Source: Abelmoschus esculentus (taxonomy: Eukaryota; Streptophyta; Magnoliopsida; Malvales; Malvaceae). From it: a DNA stretch of 64,000 nt. Below are positions 10,284 to 21,503 of this stretch, in pieces. The number at the start of each line of letters is the position of its first letter. Position 1 is the first letter of the stretch. The notes beneath the pieces are model-generated. The model saw nothing but the letters and a program-made list of their open reading frames with translations. It was not told the origin of the DNA and ran no database searches. The position numbers were made by a program, and so were the translations under genes. The stretch spans positions 813,501 through 877,500 of the forward strand of contig JAUCBN010000023.1 in NCBI GenBank assembly GCA_035048815.1. Direction: 5' to 3'.

Positions 10284-10364
10284 AGTTCTTATAGACATAA
10301 TAATCAACAATGGGGGCATATTGCAATTTGCACTGCTAAATCAATAATACGATAATACAAAAAT

Positions 10365-10612
10365 GAGTAAAAATCCTCTGCCTCTTTATCATGTCTTCAT
10401 TCATGGCTTCACTTAAAAAAAATTTAGAAAATGAATTTTAAACACTAACCCTTATTTTCTATATCTTAACCCCTAAAAAACACCCTACTCCTAATTTCCT
10501 AAACCCTCACCGCAACCCCTAACCTTAAACCTTAAACTCTATACGCTAAACACTCTAATTTAAAGCGGTGGCATAGAAGAAACATAAGAAAGAGGAAGAG
10601 AATTTACGTCCT
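10365..10612. mobile_element. MITE of the TTTAGGG-like family, inverted orientation
   Basis: ATGAGTAAAAATCCTCTGCC at the left corresponds to the reverse complement of the right end of the 34782 copy. The right end, reverse-complemented, gives GTAAATTCTCTTCCTCTTTC, an imperfect terminal inverted repeat. The middle holds CCTAAACCCT-like strings. It lies about 80 bp beyond the hAT element. Confidence 0.65.
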
Positions 10613-11587
10613 ACAAAAATAGTGTTAAAATTTAATAATATGGAGTAATTAATGTTAATGCAATAGTAAGGCAATATTAAATTGTTATGGCACATACTAC
10701 AAAGAATATCTCCAAAAGAGGATCAAATTATTCATGATCATCGACAAACACGAATTAGAAATAAGTATTGTGAAGGTCATCATACGAAAATCAAACACAC
10801 GCAAAAATAACTACATAAATGAGCTATAAGGGAAGAGAAAACGTGTCACGGAGGCAGAGAAAAATAAAACAAGATGTGCAAAAAAAATAAAACAAATATA
10901 ATCAAATATAAAAAAAAAAATAAAAGGAAATATGAGTTATGTGTAATCAATGGCCAATAACAAGACCGATACTATCGTTGATTAGATAAAAAAAGAAAAA
11001 TAAATAAACGATTACATTATAGAGGCAAGCGAAGGAGAAATTATTTTATAGACCCGACTCATCCACTAAAAATCAGTCAACTAGTCCTTTTTTTCATGTC
11101 ACTAATCTATTCATAATTAACTTGTATTTAACCACCCATTTCATATTTACATGTCATAAAAAATTAAAGATTCATCTTTGATAAAAATAATTTTTTAACA
11201 AATTAGACCATAAATAAAATAATCAACTAAATAAGAAAAGTTTTTATATAATATATGTATACATCAGCAAATTAAATAATGCCATCCTCTATCAAGGTTA
11301 AGTAAGCTAGCATTAAATTTGAATAGTAGTAAGTTGACTATTTTGCTTAGAGGCTTAACTTGAATGGCAGATTCTCTTTGGTCAGCAGTACCAGAATTCT
11401 AAACCTTTTATCATCCAACATCTAACAACAATTCCACAAAATTCTTCATGATTATCATCCTCAAAATAAACTTAGGTAGTTTTCAATAAACTTTAGCATC
11501 GATCGAACTGTCGATTTTGCGATCTCCGACAGAGACGGACACAAAATGTAAAAGGTATAAAATTATATTATCCGTTACTGTGCTCTG
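10613..11587. other. AT-rich intergenic DNA
   Basis: No gene, RNA or repeat structure that I can support. Confidence 0.5.
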
Positions 11588-11850
11588 AGAAAAGGCCTAC
11601 ACACGCAACCGGCAGTGCTTTCAATAATATACACCCAGCATGTGTACCATATGATACATTGAATCAAGCCTTCAAAAGATAGAATATCTGAGCTGCAGCC
11701 TGCATATCAGAAACTGACCCTTTGTCTCCAGTATGATGAATTGATGATCCCCATTATTCTCCATTTTATATGCCTAGTACTGCTTTTAAAGGAAGCCTAA
11801 CTAGGCTCCTGGGTCAATGGAAAAAGTGAAACAAAATAGTATTGGTTGCT
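11588..11850 (+). promoter_or_regulatory. Conserved upstream block of the 12053 peptide gene
   Basis: This is the counterpart of 3590-3790. It contains ACACACGCAACCGGCAGTGC, GATACATTGAATCAAG and GGAAAAAGTGAA in the same order, at a similar distance from the start codon. Confidence 0.55.
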
Positions 11851-11975
11851 TTTTCGGTTCAAATGTACCTAACCCAATGTCTCAGATAATCTAAATCATG
11901 TAACTAGGTTTCCAATGATGCAGATAATCTAAATCAATGTAACTTGACCCCCACGTCTCTACCTGATCATTGGCC

Positions 11976-11984
11976 TATATATAG
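11976..11984 (+). promoter_or_regulatory. Probable TATA box of the 12053 peptide gene
   Basis: TATATATAG lies 69 bp before the ATG, downstream of a CCACGTCTCT string that resembles strings at 2850 and 6400. Confidence 0.6.
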
Positions 11985-12052
11985 ATCAGGTTTATAAGTC
12001 AGTTCCATCATCCCTAACTTGCTTAATAAGCATACTTTTCTCAGTACTCTTA

Positions 12053-12304
12053 ATGGCTTATTGCAACAAAATCAAAATTCTTGTTATTGCTGTTATATTA
12101 GTATGCAATGTCCCAACTTTTGGTGCCAGAAAGGTCTTAAGTGAAGACAAGATGAGTAGTCCTGTTTTCGAGCGGAGCGTCGTTGCGAGTGCTGATCCGA
12201 AGGTTTTCGGTTCGACTGCTAAAAATGGTGTTGCAATGGCTGAGCATGGAATGCAGAGTGCTCGGCCTGAGCAGTCGGTTCCGAGTCCTGGAATTGGGAA
12301 TTAG
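12053..12304 (+). CDS. Divergent secreted CEP/PIP-type peptide precursor
   Basis: An 83-residue precursor with a signal peptide (MAYCNKIKILVIAVILVCNV) ending before GARKVLSEDK and a C-terminal SVPSPGIGN immediately before the stop. It keeps the RK-L motif after the signal peptide and the terminal peptide. It lacks the NERLF...LAKLDRIL helix found in the three upstream genes and instead has an Ala/Gly/Glu-rich pro-region. Its upstream region matches that of the 4258 gene, so it belongs to the same array despite the divergent middle. Coding GC is higher in its second half than in its neighbours. A role as a secreted ligand is inferred from architecture only. Confidence 0.78.
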   Translation: MAYCNKIKILVIAVILVCNVPTFGARKVLSEDKMSSPVFERSVVASADPKVFGSTAKNGVAMAEHGMQSARPEQSVPSPGIGN

Positions 12305-13917
12305 ATGACTAGGGAGTCAAGTTTCCGACTTAAACACGAACAATTTACTACAAGTATATAATAAAGATGTGGTCATATGATTTGGTTTATGTTGTTTGAT
12401 TTGATTCCTTGAGGGGATTTACCTCATATTATACTTCACCATCTGAAAGTGTAAAACGAATCGTTTCGACTTTGTTCTAATATGTTTGTAAGCAATTCAA
12501 ATTGCAGATTTCATATTGATTAGGCTATGAAATCTTCCATTCATATGTAGTATGGTTCATGATCATCCCTTGAAATAATGTCATTTTTAAGGTTGAATCG
12601 AATTTGAATTCTTTTTGTAAGATTAAAAGTGCTATTTTGTATTTTATCATTGCACTCAACACTTGTTAACTGATTCTGGGGTTTATGAATCGACGATCTA
12701 CAACCTAGACTTTGTTGAAAGGGTAGCCTTTCAACAATATTGGTCTTCGAAGTTCGAACCAGGATTTTTTTCCTTAAAAATATAACGTGTTTTGTCATTG
12801 CACATAATATTTATTGGTTACTCTTTTATTAGTTTTGTCATAAATATAAATTTAAATGTCGAAAGATTCACGAATTCGACAAGACATGTTGTTTGTTTTC
12901 GAAAGAATATGACATGTGAAAATTTCATAAACGTGTTTGATAATTCACAAGTTCCCATCAGACTTGGTTTCACTTAATCCACAAACAACCAAAATGCTTT
13001 CAGTTTCGTAGTAGTTGAAACCCTAGTTAGGACAAGAAAGCAAGATATCAGACAACAGATCTTCTTCCATGGACCCTTCTTCCTCTGATAGTGAAATCAC
13101 CTCACACGCCTTAGTCTGATTCTGAAATAACAGACCAACTCTTGTTACTTGTCCAATCCTCCAAATTGGAACCAGAGATTTAAATAACAATTACATTTGT
13201 GCTTTCGATAGTCGAATTTTATTACGATTGCCCAGAATAAAAATTTCTTACAATATCATTATCGTTATATAACGAGCGTTATTACAACAACGACTATTAT
13301 TCGATTAGGAAAACCGGACCACAGCATTCGATCTCTGCAGGGAAAGACGTTTTCCCGGGCCCCCAATTCAATGCTTACCCGACATTAAATGCCACAACTA
13401 TCCAATTCTCAAGTCCTTCTCCATTTCATTTCCACATTTGAAAATTGAAACTTTGAATCGGAGTGGGGGTTTGTTTTCTTTTATCTAAAGCCAAAGATCC
13501 CCCACTGTCAGATGTTATATAACAATCAACGGACCTTATTAGATTTCTGTATCATATTTCATATATTTTGTAACGTAATTTAGTTGTAATACGTGTATAA
13601 TATAAACTTCGTAACAGTTGAACAAACATATTTGATCGGTAAATCAAATTATTCATCTTTATTTTCGTATATTTCTTTATGTTATTGGTTTTAGACTCAC
13701 CGAAAGCACCTCGAAGCTTCGCATACAGATGAATATAATCATATAAAAAGCATCAGAATAAGGCAATAATGTCAAACAGCTGAAACATCATTGGCCCAAC
13801 AGATTTAACAAAATTGTGGGAATGTGTTTTAACTTTTAACAAGCAAATTACCTGCCAATGGCCCTCTGCGAACCATGTTCCAATCCACCATGAACTATCT
13901 AAAACAAGAATCAAGGT
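12305..13917. other. Intergenic, including the likely 3' UTR of the GIL1-like gene
   Basis: It lies between a plus-strand peptide gene and the end of a minus-strand gene, so both 3' UTRs should fall here. Small open frames at 12541-12977 have no family-like features. I see no RNA gene. Confidence 0.5.
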
Positions 13918-15237
13918 CTACCTTGTTTTGAATTGTGAGAGATAGACCTGGCATTGTATTATGGTCTTTCCGACCCTGAATCCGGGGACGGCGGTGAATG
14001 CGACTCGGGGTTCTGATTCGAGTGCGATTTCGGATGAATGGAAGGGTTCCTCGGCTACACTTTCCATGTACACTTCTGAAAATCTACACCCTTTGCTTAT
14101 TTGAAAGATTGATGCCTCGGGGACCAAAGAGAACGCTAAGCAATGCAGAAGCCAAACCCTTTTTGCCATTTCGGCAAACAAGGTGAAAAATGTTGTGTCT
14201 GGGAACTGATAGGAACACACCAGTTCTCTATTACTCAAATTGCCAAAAAATGAGGATTCCATTTTAGGATGAACAACTTGCAAATACTTGTTCCTGCAGA
14301 ATTTCGCAAATGTCGATTTCGGTTTCGATGCTAAATATTCCTTAGTTTTCGTCGATTTCAATTCCGTAAACCGATCAAAAAAGACTTGGGGATGTTTCTT
14401 CCCTTCTGGTACTGAGCTACCAAAAAGAGAGAAATAAGGTAAGTGGAAGGCCTTGAACATTTCCCTGCAAATGAAGGACTCAAATGCAAAACATTTGTCA
14501 TCTTCTTTCCCATACACCACATATTTTTCAATTGAACTTGCTGCCGCATTGATATCCCAATCAGCCAACTTCATTTCATCGATCATCATCCGGACGAAAC
14601 ATCGAATCGACTTCACCGTTTGTCGATGAACATCGACGAAATGAGTCGGATTTAAGCCGGAGAGGTGTAGATTGTCGAGCAGAACTAACTGGCCGGTTTG
14701 ATTTAACTTCTTCTCCAGCAACCTATTTTGTTTACTGGATTCAACCAACTTTTCTCTTAGGAAAATGATCTCGGAATCTTTGAGTCTCGTCTGAGATTCC
14801 AGTTTCTTTCCCATGATTTTAAATGTCGTTGAAAGAGACTTCAGTTCCTGGATTTCGGCTACAGCCATCGCCTGTTCTGGGGGAAAATCGTACTGTTTCT
14901 TCAAGAAACACTGCTTCAATTCTGATAGTTTTTTCAAGTCGGAAACAATCGATTGATCAGCTCCTTGGATCCCTTCAGCATCGTAAGGAGATTGAGCCTG
15001 CTGCAACCGAGCATATCCTGCTTTAATAGCTGAAACAGTAGCAAAGATTTTCGCAACAAGTGCTTCCAATTCCACCTTTGTTTCAATCTCTTCAGTTTCC
15101 TTAAACAACTTAACCTTGTGAACCCCATCGTCGGGGACAACCCCAGTTGCCGTCGCGTGCCGGTGAAGGACTTTGGATAAAGTTCGACTCCATTTACTCT
15201 TTGATGGGGTAACAGCCGATGGCATCACTGGTTCCAT
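13918..15237 (-). CDS. GIL1/IRKI-family protein (DUF641)
   Basis: A single-exon 439-residue protein. I start it at the ATG at 15237 (MEPVMPSAVTPSKSK), because the in-frame codons further up begin with TTG. Residues about 45-175 form the DUF641 region with coiled-coil heptads (ELEALVAKIFATVSAIKAGY, later LKDSEIIFLREKLVES). The C-terminal half is the conserved GIL1/IRKI domain, with FVRMMIDEMKLADWDI, YVVYGKEDDKCFAFESFICR and the closing VAFTAVPGFRVGKTIIQCQV. In Arabidopsis GIL1 acts in phytochrome-controlled loss of gravitropism and IRKI binds the receptor kinase IRK; which paralogue this matches is not clear. The probable leader upstream (to about 15580) is pyrimidine-rich on the coding strand. 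Confidence 0.88.
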   Translation of the reverse strand: MEPVMPSAVTPSKSKWSRTLSKVLHRHATATGVVPDDGVHKVKLFKETEEIETKVELEALVAKIFATVSAIKAGYARLQQAQSPYDAEGIQGADQSIVSDLKKLSELKQCFLKKQYDFPPEQAMAVAEIQELKSLSTTFKIMGKKLESQTRLKDSEIIFLREKLVESSKQNRLLEKKLNQTGQLVLLDNLHLSGLNPTHFVDVHRQTVKSIRCFVRMMIDEMKLADWDINAAASSIEKYVVYGKEDDKCFAFESFICREMFKAFHLPYFSLFGSSVPEGKKHPQVFFDRFTELKSTKTKEYLASKPKSTFAKFCRNKYLQVVHPKMESSFFGNLSNRELVCSYQFPDTTFFTLFAEMAKRVWLLHCLAFSLVPEASIFQISKGCRFSEVYMESVAEEPFHSSEIALESEPRVAFTAVPGFRVGKTIIQCQVYLSQFKTR

Positions 15238-15246
15238 CCGCTTCAA

Positions 15247-18217
15247 TCAACTTTAACAGGAAAGAAGAAGTAAACAAAGGAATAACCAAAAAGGGAAAAA
15301 ATGGTGGTAGGCAATAAAGATGATGACAATGATGAGAGCTTAGTTGAAAAGAGAAAAAGCAGAATGCTTGGTCTGTAATGGCGGACCCTTTAACGTTCTT
15401 TCGAAAGAAGTGACAAAAATGGTACACTTATTCGACAAGGCGAGAAAAAAGAGACAGACAGATACAGAGAAACAACGGGAAGAAGAAGAAGAAGAAGAGC
15501 AGAGCAGGGTGGATGGGAAATGGCTCAAGGAGATGCTCAAAAGACGCATTGAACGTTATCAAAGCTCAAAAAGCTACTAAAATTTTGGTTTATCTAAAAT
15601 TCACAATATTGGTATTATTTATTTATACGAACCCTTCAATAATATATATTTTACGATCAAAACTATTAAATTCGGATATCTTATAATGGATGTTATTTTT
15701 TAACTTATATCATTTTTAATTAAATCACGGTACAATATAACGTTTTAGATTGATATCTCACGATAATATCAATATTTCGAGATAATTTTTAATACTTATG
15801 AAAATTTAAGATGTTATCAGAAACGATAAGTATAAATACTCGAAGTTAAGTTTCAATACTTAACCACCAACTTAAAATGTTACCAGAAAGCGTAACATAT
15901 TCAGTTTTAAATTCTGTATTTTATAACATTTTTGGTTTATAATACATTGTAATTACACCAATTATATCTTACGTTAGACTCGTCTCAGTTTTTGGATTAA
16001 GAAATTTAGTTTTAGGCTTTAAGGTGCGAGAAAATTTTAAATTAATATTTTGGATAATTAGATTATTTAACTAATTTTAATCATTAAATTTTAAATTTTT
16101 TTAATCTATCGATACAATGTCATGTTAAAGTGTTTCTATTTGATATTTTTCTAAAAAATTAAAATTAAAATATATATATATAATTTTTTATAAAAATATA
16201 TAAATATAATAAAATCATAGTATATCACGTGTCAGTAATAAAATTAATTATATAAAAAACACCGATATATATACCGTTATAGTTTACCATAAAGAGTGCC
16301 GACGGCGACACTAATCTTAATATTGATCGTCGTCCGCCGGACTCTATCATTTTCGTTTTTTATTAATAAATAATTCTGCTCTTGTGGCACGATCTATTCT
16401 ACCTTTTGGTACGTTTCTTCTTGTCGTTTGACACGTTTCTTCTGTCGTTTGGCATGTTTTTCTTTTGTTTTATTTTTTTAAGGTTGGATCTGATGACGCC
16501 ACGACTGATCAAGATGGCGCTTATTTGTTATCACGATGATCTTCCTTGCTTTGGACCCTCAGATTGAATATGGATACGCGATTTGCGCTCGTGGATAGTT
16601 TACCGCGACGCTCTGTTCTGATCTGCGTTTCTCAGTGATCTTCATAGTTTAATCCCCTTTTGGTTCGTTTACTAATACAATCAGATTTGTTCGTATCTAT
16701 CTTTTTGATCGAATCTTTGGATAAGTTTTAAACTTTTTCATGTATGGTCCTTTGTCTGATCTAGAGTGGCTAGTTTTAAGAAAATGATCAAATTATATTT
16801 TTAGTTTACAATGATAATTGTAAATCATTATTGTAATATTGAGTATTTTCTTGTTAATAAAATTAGTTGCATCTGTTAAAAAAAATAGTTTACCATAAAT
16901 GAATTGGGCTAAACCCCAAAAATATAGTTGTATCTGTGAAGCCCACGGATACAGCAGATAGAGGTCATGCTCTATTAGACCTGTCAAATTTGATCCGAGA
17001 ATCGAAAATCGAATCGATTTATTTGAATCGAAACTCGAATCGAAACCGAAATTAATGATTTAGCGTGATCCGAAATCCGAACCAAAATCGAAACCGAAAC
17101 CGATCCAAATTCTAGAAGAACCGATATAGACCCGTTTGCCACCTCTATGCTCAATAAGACTTGAGAGCTTATTGACTTAAATAGTGTAAAATATCTCGAA
17201 CCAAAAGTACATTAATAATTATATTTAGAAACAGGGTTAAGATTAAATAACGAGAGAAATAAATGTTTTTTAGGTCTTTAAATATAAAATTTGAAACGAA
17301 TAAAAAAATATTTTATTATTATTTAAATTAAGGACCTTAAATACAATTATACAAAAAATTAGAAGGGCAAAAGGCTCTCCCATATTACACATGGTTTCGT
17401 CCCTGGTTATATCAATGTATATATTTAGGGGTGAGCAAAATTCAACTAAAATAATCGAATAACTCGACTCGACTCAAGGCGAAAATATTCGACTCGTTTT
17501 GACTTGATCGAAATTTCATAAACTCGAATAACTCGAAAAAAAATTCAAATAAAGTCTGAGTTGTAAAACAGAAATTTGAATAACTCGAATTTTTTTAATA
17601 ATTAAAAAAATTTATTTTTAAGTACGAGACAAATCTTCAATTTTTTATAATATATATTGATATATAAAAATATAATTTGATAACTAAATTTAAATTAATA
17701 TTTCTTGATAATTTACCCTTAAATTTAATATTTCTTGATAATTTTTAATGATAGTGGACGAAAAAGATCTTTAATGGAAGTGAATTGCAAAATTAAGTGA
17801 TTATAATAATAGTTTTAAAATTCGATAACCAAATTAAAAATGGCTTAAAACATCAGTGACTGCCAGTATAATTTACCTAATAAAAAGTGAAGTCATGAAG
17901 AAGGAACATGACAGCCAACCGCCATTCTTCATCGATTCACGATTATTATTATATATTTAATTTTTCTCTTTTTATTACATTATTATTTGCTCTATCAATC
18001 AAACCATTATTTTCCATTTAAAAAATTTAATTCAACTCACCGGAAAAATTCAGGCTTTTTATCACCGGAGCACATTTCATCTGCTTCTCTCTTCTCAATC
18101 AAACTTTTGACTTCAATCAAATTTAAATGAACAAGAATTTTCTTTGAAAAAGAAAAGAAAACCCCTTTTTGGAGCTTTGGAAATTGTGGGATTTGGGGGG
18201 TTTAGAAGAAAAGCAGA
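15247..18217. other. AT-rich intergenic DNA between divergent genes
   Basis: This contains the promoters of the GIL1-like gene (reading left) and the UBTD-like gene (reading right). A (GAA)n tract at 15479-15498 lies in the probable GIL1-like leader. Repeats of ATCGAAACCGAA type occur at 16983-17110 and of AACTCGA type at 17415-17585; both patterns are common in dispersed plant repeats. No gene is evident at 15600-18100. Confidence 0.55.
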
Positions 18218-20617
18218 ATGGGGTGTGCTGGATCGACGCCGGCCAAAGGAGACGGTAAGGCTATTTTTCTTTTGTTTTTTTATGTGTTTGACTGCTGAGA
18301 AAATCGTTGGGAAAGTTGGAAGCTTACAGAACAATGACAATTGAATTGTTTGAGCTCAAGAAAACTTTGAGCTAAACTAGTCAAATGGTAGATTAGCTAG
18401 TAAAAATTTCTGATATTTTCTAAGCAGCTAAAAGGAAAAGAAAAATGGGTCAAAGAGTTGCTAAATTTGGGATGACTATTTGATTGTTTGATTATCAACT
18501 TGCAATGAGTACTCAATTTGTTTTCCAGAGGTTCTGAAAATTTTCTTATGTTTTCCATTTAGCTTTTTCAATAAAGAAAAATGGCATTTTTTGATTTGCA
18601 AGAAACCACATTGTTGATTTATTTATTACTATTTTGCTATTGTGTTGAGAATCAATATTTGAAAGTTTGAAGATTCATGGTCAAATTATGCAAAAAAAAA
18701 GGAAGAAAATGCCATAGTTACATGAAATAGGCTGTAATTAATTCTATTTTCACTCAGGTATTGTCATATGTATATCAGTGGATCACTTTAGCACAATTCA
18801 TAATCATATAGGAAACTTTATTTTGGTCCAAACAAGTTCTCAATCTGGTGTGACATTGAGAAGGGATTGTAGATGTTGGATTCTACTCTTGGACTTGTTA
18901 AATGCCACTTGTTAAGGCTGGCTACATAGACCGGTCGAGTTAAGCATCGGTTTCATATCATGTAGGAAACTTTTCTCCTTGTAATGATATCTTCAAAAGA
19001 AGTAGTATTAGTACCCGAGTATTTGGGTGGTTAGTTTCTTGTTATCGTCTGTTACTGCTTAATGAACTCTTTTTTGGTAAACATACAGTGTGAACCCCAT
19101 GCTTTTAGTTTTGTGTTTGAAGTTTATGTGTAGTTAATGATATAATGAACTCTTTTGGATCCAACAGGGAATGTGAAAAAAATCCGGAAGCCAAAACCCT
19201 GGAAACATCCTCAGCCGATAATGAAGTCTCAACTTGTGCAAATGCGTGAGGAGTTTTGGGACACTGCACCTCATTATGGTGGAAGGAAAGGTGATTGCTA
19301 CCTATAACGTATAATCATTGATGAGTATGTTACTAGAAATCAACTGTATGCTTTCTATGCATAAGATTACAAGTGTCTATCTTTCCACAATTATCAATTT
19401 TGTAGGTGAGAAGAAATTTTGTTAATCTTGAGTTGAAATGGAGAAAACTTTTCTTTTTATTGTATGAGTTAATGGAACTCAGAAAATGCTGAAACATTGA
19501 GTAGATAATCTGATAAAGGCAACTAATCCAATTCCACCAATATGCTTACCTAGTTATGTGGGGGATCCGTTTTTACGAAAAACTGAATCAGACTGAACTG
19601 ATCTATAACATTTCGGTTGGTTCTGAAGTCAGACCCGGAATTGTATATGTAAAATTGTAATTTAGAAACTTGCATTGTATTTTCTTGTTCACCATCCATA
19701 TTCCGCGTCCCCCATATGTAACATTAAGGGCTTGGATTATCAGTAATATTATTTAAGCATGGGAATCAACTGCAACCGAAAGGTATAAACTAGGTAGGTC
19801 AACTCTATCAAGTATCAGCTGACTAGTTTTTATAATCCCAAAGGGAAAAGAAAAGTCGAGACAAAGACACGAATGTTCAGCTTGGTCTAGGAGTTACAGG
19901 AAAATCAAAGAAAAGAATCGAAGGAACTAAGGGGAGAGTTCGAATGAAATGGAGAAGAAAAGAGAGAACCAAGGAGGAAACCTCAAATAGCAAAACATTT
20001 TTTTTGTTTAAATATAGGAATAAAACAGACTGTATTGTAGGTCTTCAATTTCTAGTCTCAACAAGAAATCTGGTTCCTTTGCTAAAATGCTTCTTAGTTT
20101 TACTGTATAATCTAAACATTAGCATTATATGATTGACGGTGAATGGGACAGTATGGTTTTCTTACTAGCCTTGTACTTTGGGTAAAACATTTTTACTTTT
20201 AATCTGTATAATGTAATTAATTTGCTTTTCTTCTCATGAATTTGGATCTTAAATGTCAACTTCCTTGACGTTAGAGATCTGGGATGCACTTCGAGCTGCC
20301 GCGGAAGCTGATTTAACCCTTGCTCAAGTTATTGTGGACAGTGCAGGGGTCATAGTGCAATCTGCTGATTTATCTGTCTGCTATGATGAAAGAGGTAAAT
20401 CTACTTTGTTGAATTGAGCTCTGATAAATGATAACCTTTTGAGCATCCTTCAAGACCTCTATGATTCTGAACGTCCTCGGAAATGACCAACTTCGAAAAT
20501 GTCACATTTTCTGGCTTGGAATTTCTTCTAACATGCCTTCACCAACCCTTTTCTACAGGTGCCAAGTATGAACTACCGAAGTATGTTTTGAGTGAGCCGA
20601 CCAACTTGATCCGGTAG
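18218..20617 (+). CDS. Plant UBTD-like (ubiquitin domain-containing protein homologue) lacking the ubiquitin fold
   Basis: Four exons: 18218-18254, 19168-19290, 20275-20394, 20559-20617. All introns are GT/AG, and the total of 339 nt encodes 112 residues. The protein begins MGCAGS, a good N-myristoylation context (Gly2) with Cys3 available for palmitoylation, then a basic stretch VKKIRKPKPWKHPQ. The UBTD N-terminal domain follows: MREEFWDTAPHYGGRKEIWD, LRAAAEADLTLAQVIVDSAG and CYDERGAKYELPKYVLSEP. These match animal UBTD1/2, which bind ubiquitin-conjugating enzymes. The animal proteins continue into a ubiquitin-like domain, whereas this one stops at NLIR. Membrane attachment is inferred from the MGC start. 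A long first intron (913 bp) is typical of plant 5' introns. Confidence 0.85.
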
Positions 20618-21503
20618 AGTTGAGAATTGAGAGAATGCAGAGTGCAATGTCTGCAAAGGTTGAATGTAAATCCTGTACATTAGTCTCTCATCTTCTTTGG
20701 AACCCTTTGTAAACTTTAGGGCCTCTCACTTGTGTTCTTTTTAACTCGTCTTTACTTTCGATGTTCACTAGGTTGCTGTAAGTTCCTCGGATGAAAATGC
20801 TAACATCGGTATGAATCAAGATGTTATAGTTTTTGTTTGAACATGAAAACCATGTATAACATTTTACCGAAACAAATTAACCGAGCTGAATCAAGAGACT
20901 ATGCAATGGCTTAATATCTCTAATTTAGGAGCATTGGTCAAGCTCTTGAGGTGCAGTTTCCAAACTTTGCACTCTGATCATTTGGCTTGTTTACTGTGGA
21001 ATTTGTCTGAAATTTAAAGTTTATGTTCAATGAAAAAATGTTGAATCCAGGAAAGAAACCATTTTTGCTCGAAAAGTAAAGAACGAGCAATAAACGAGCA
21101 ATAAACGTGTTTCGATACGTTAAATCCTCATTTTGAAGCTTTGATCAAACTATCCTGCATGAAGATGCAATATTCATCTTTATAATACTTCTATTATTAA
21201 ATATTTAAGCTTCTTTATAACCCTAGCAAGAGATTTTGATTTTAACCATTCATATCTAAGAACTTCAAGCTAATAACAACAAACATTACAATAAAATATA
21301 TACTCCATGTATGATAAAATGAGTATTCCATAAGTAGCAATCATACAGTACCAGTCCATAACTTGCATATAGGAAGAGAGCAATCGGATTCAGAACTCAC
21401 ACACCATAAAAGCACATATAATATTCAACGATATATACATATATTTGGTAACATGCACCTTTAGCTTCTGATAACAACGGGTCTGTACTCGAGAGCAATC
21501 CTA
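20618..21503. other. Shared 3' flank of two convergent genes
   Basis: 3' UTRs of the UBTD-like gene (+) and gamma-glutamyl hydrolase (-) are expected here. A short direct repeat GAGCAATAAAC occurs near 21087-21107. Nothing else is seen. Confidence 0.55.

Noticed and set aside
15238..15246. Longer start for the GIL1-like protein at 15246
   Set aside because: The codon there is TTG. The first ATG in frame is at 15237, so a plant protein would start there.
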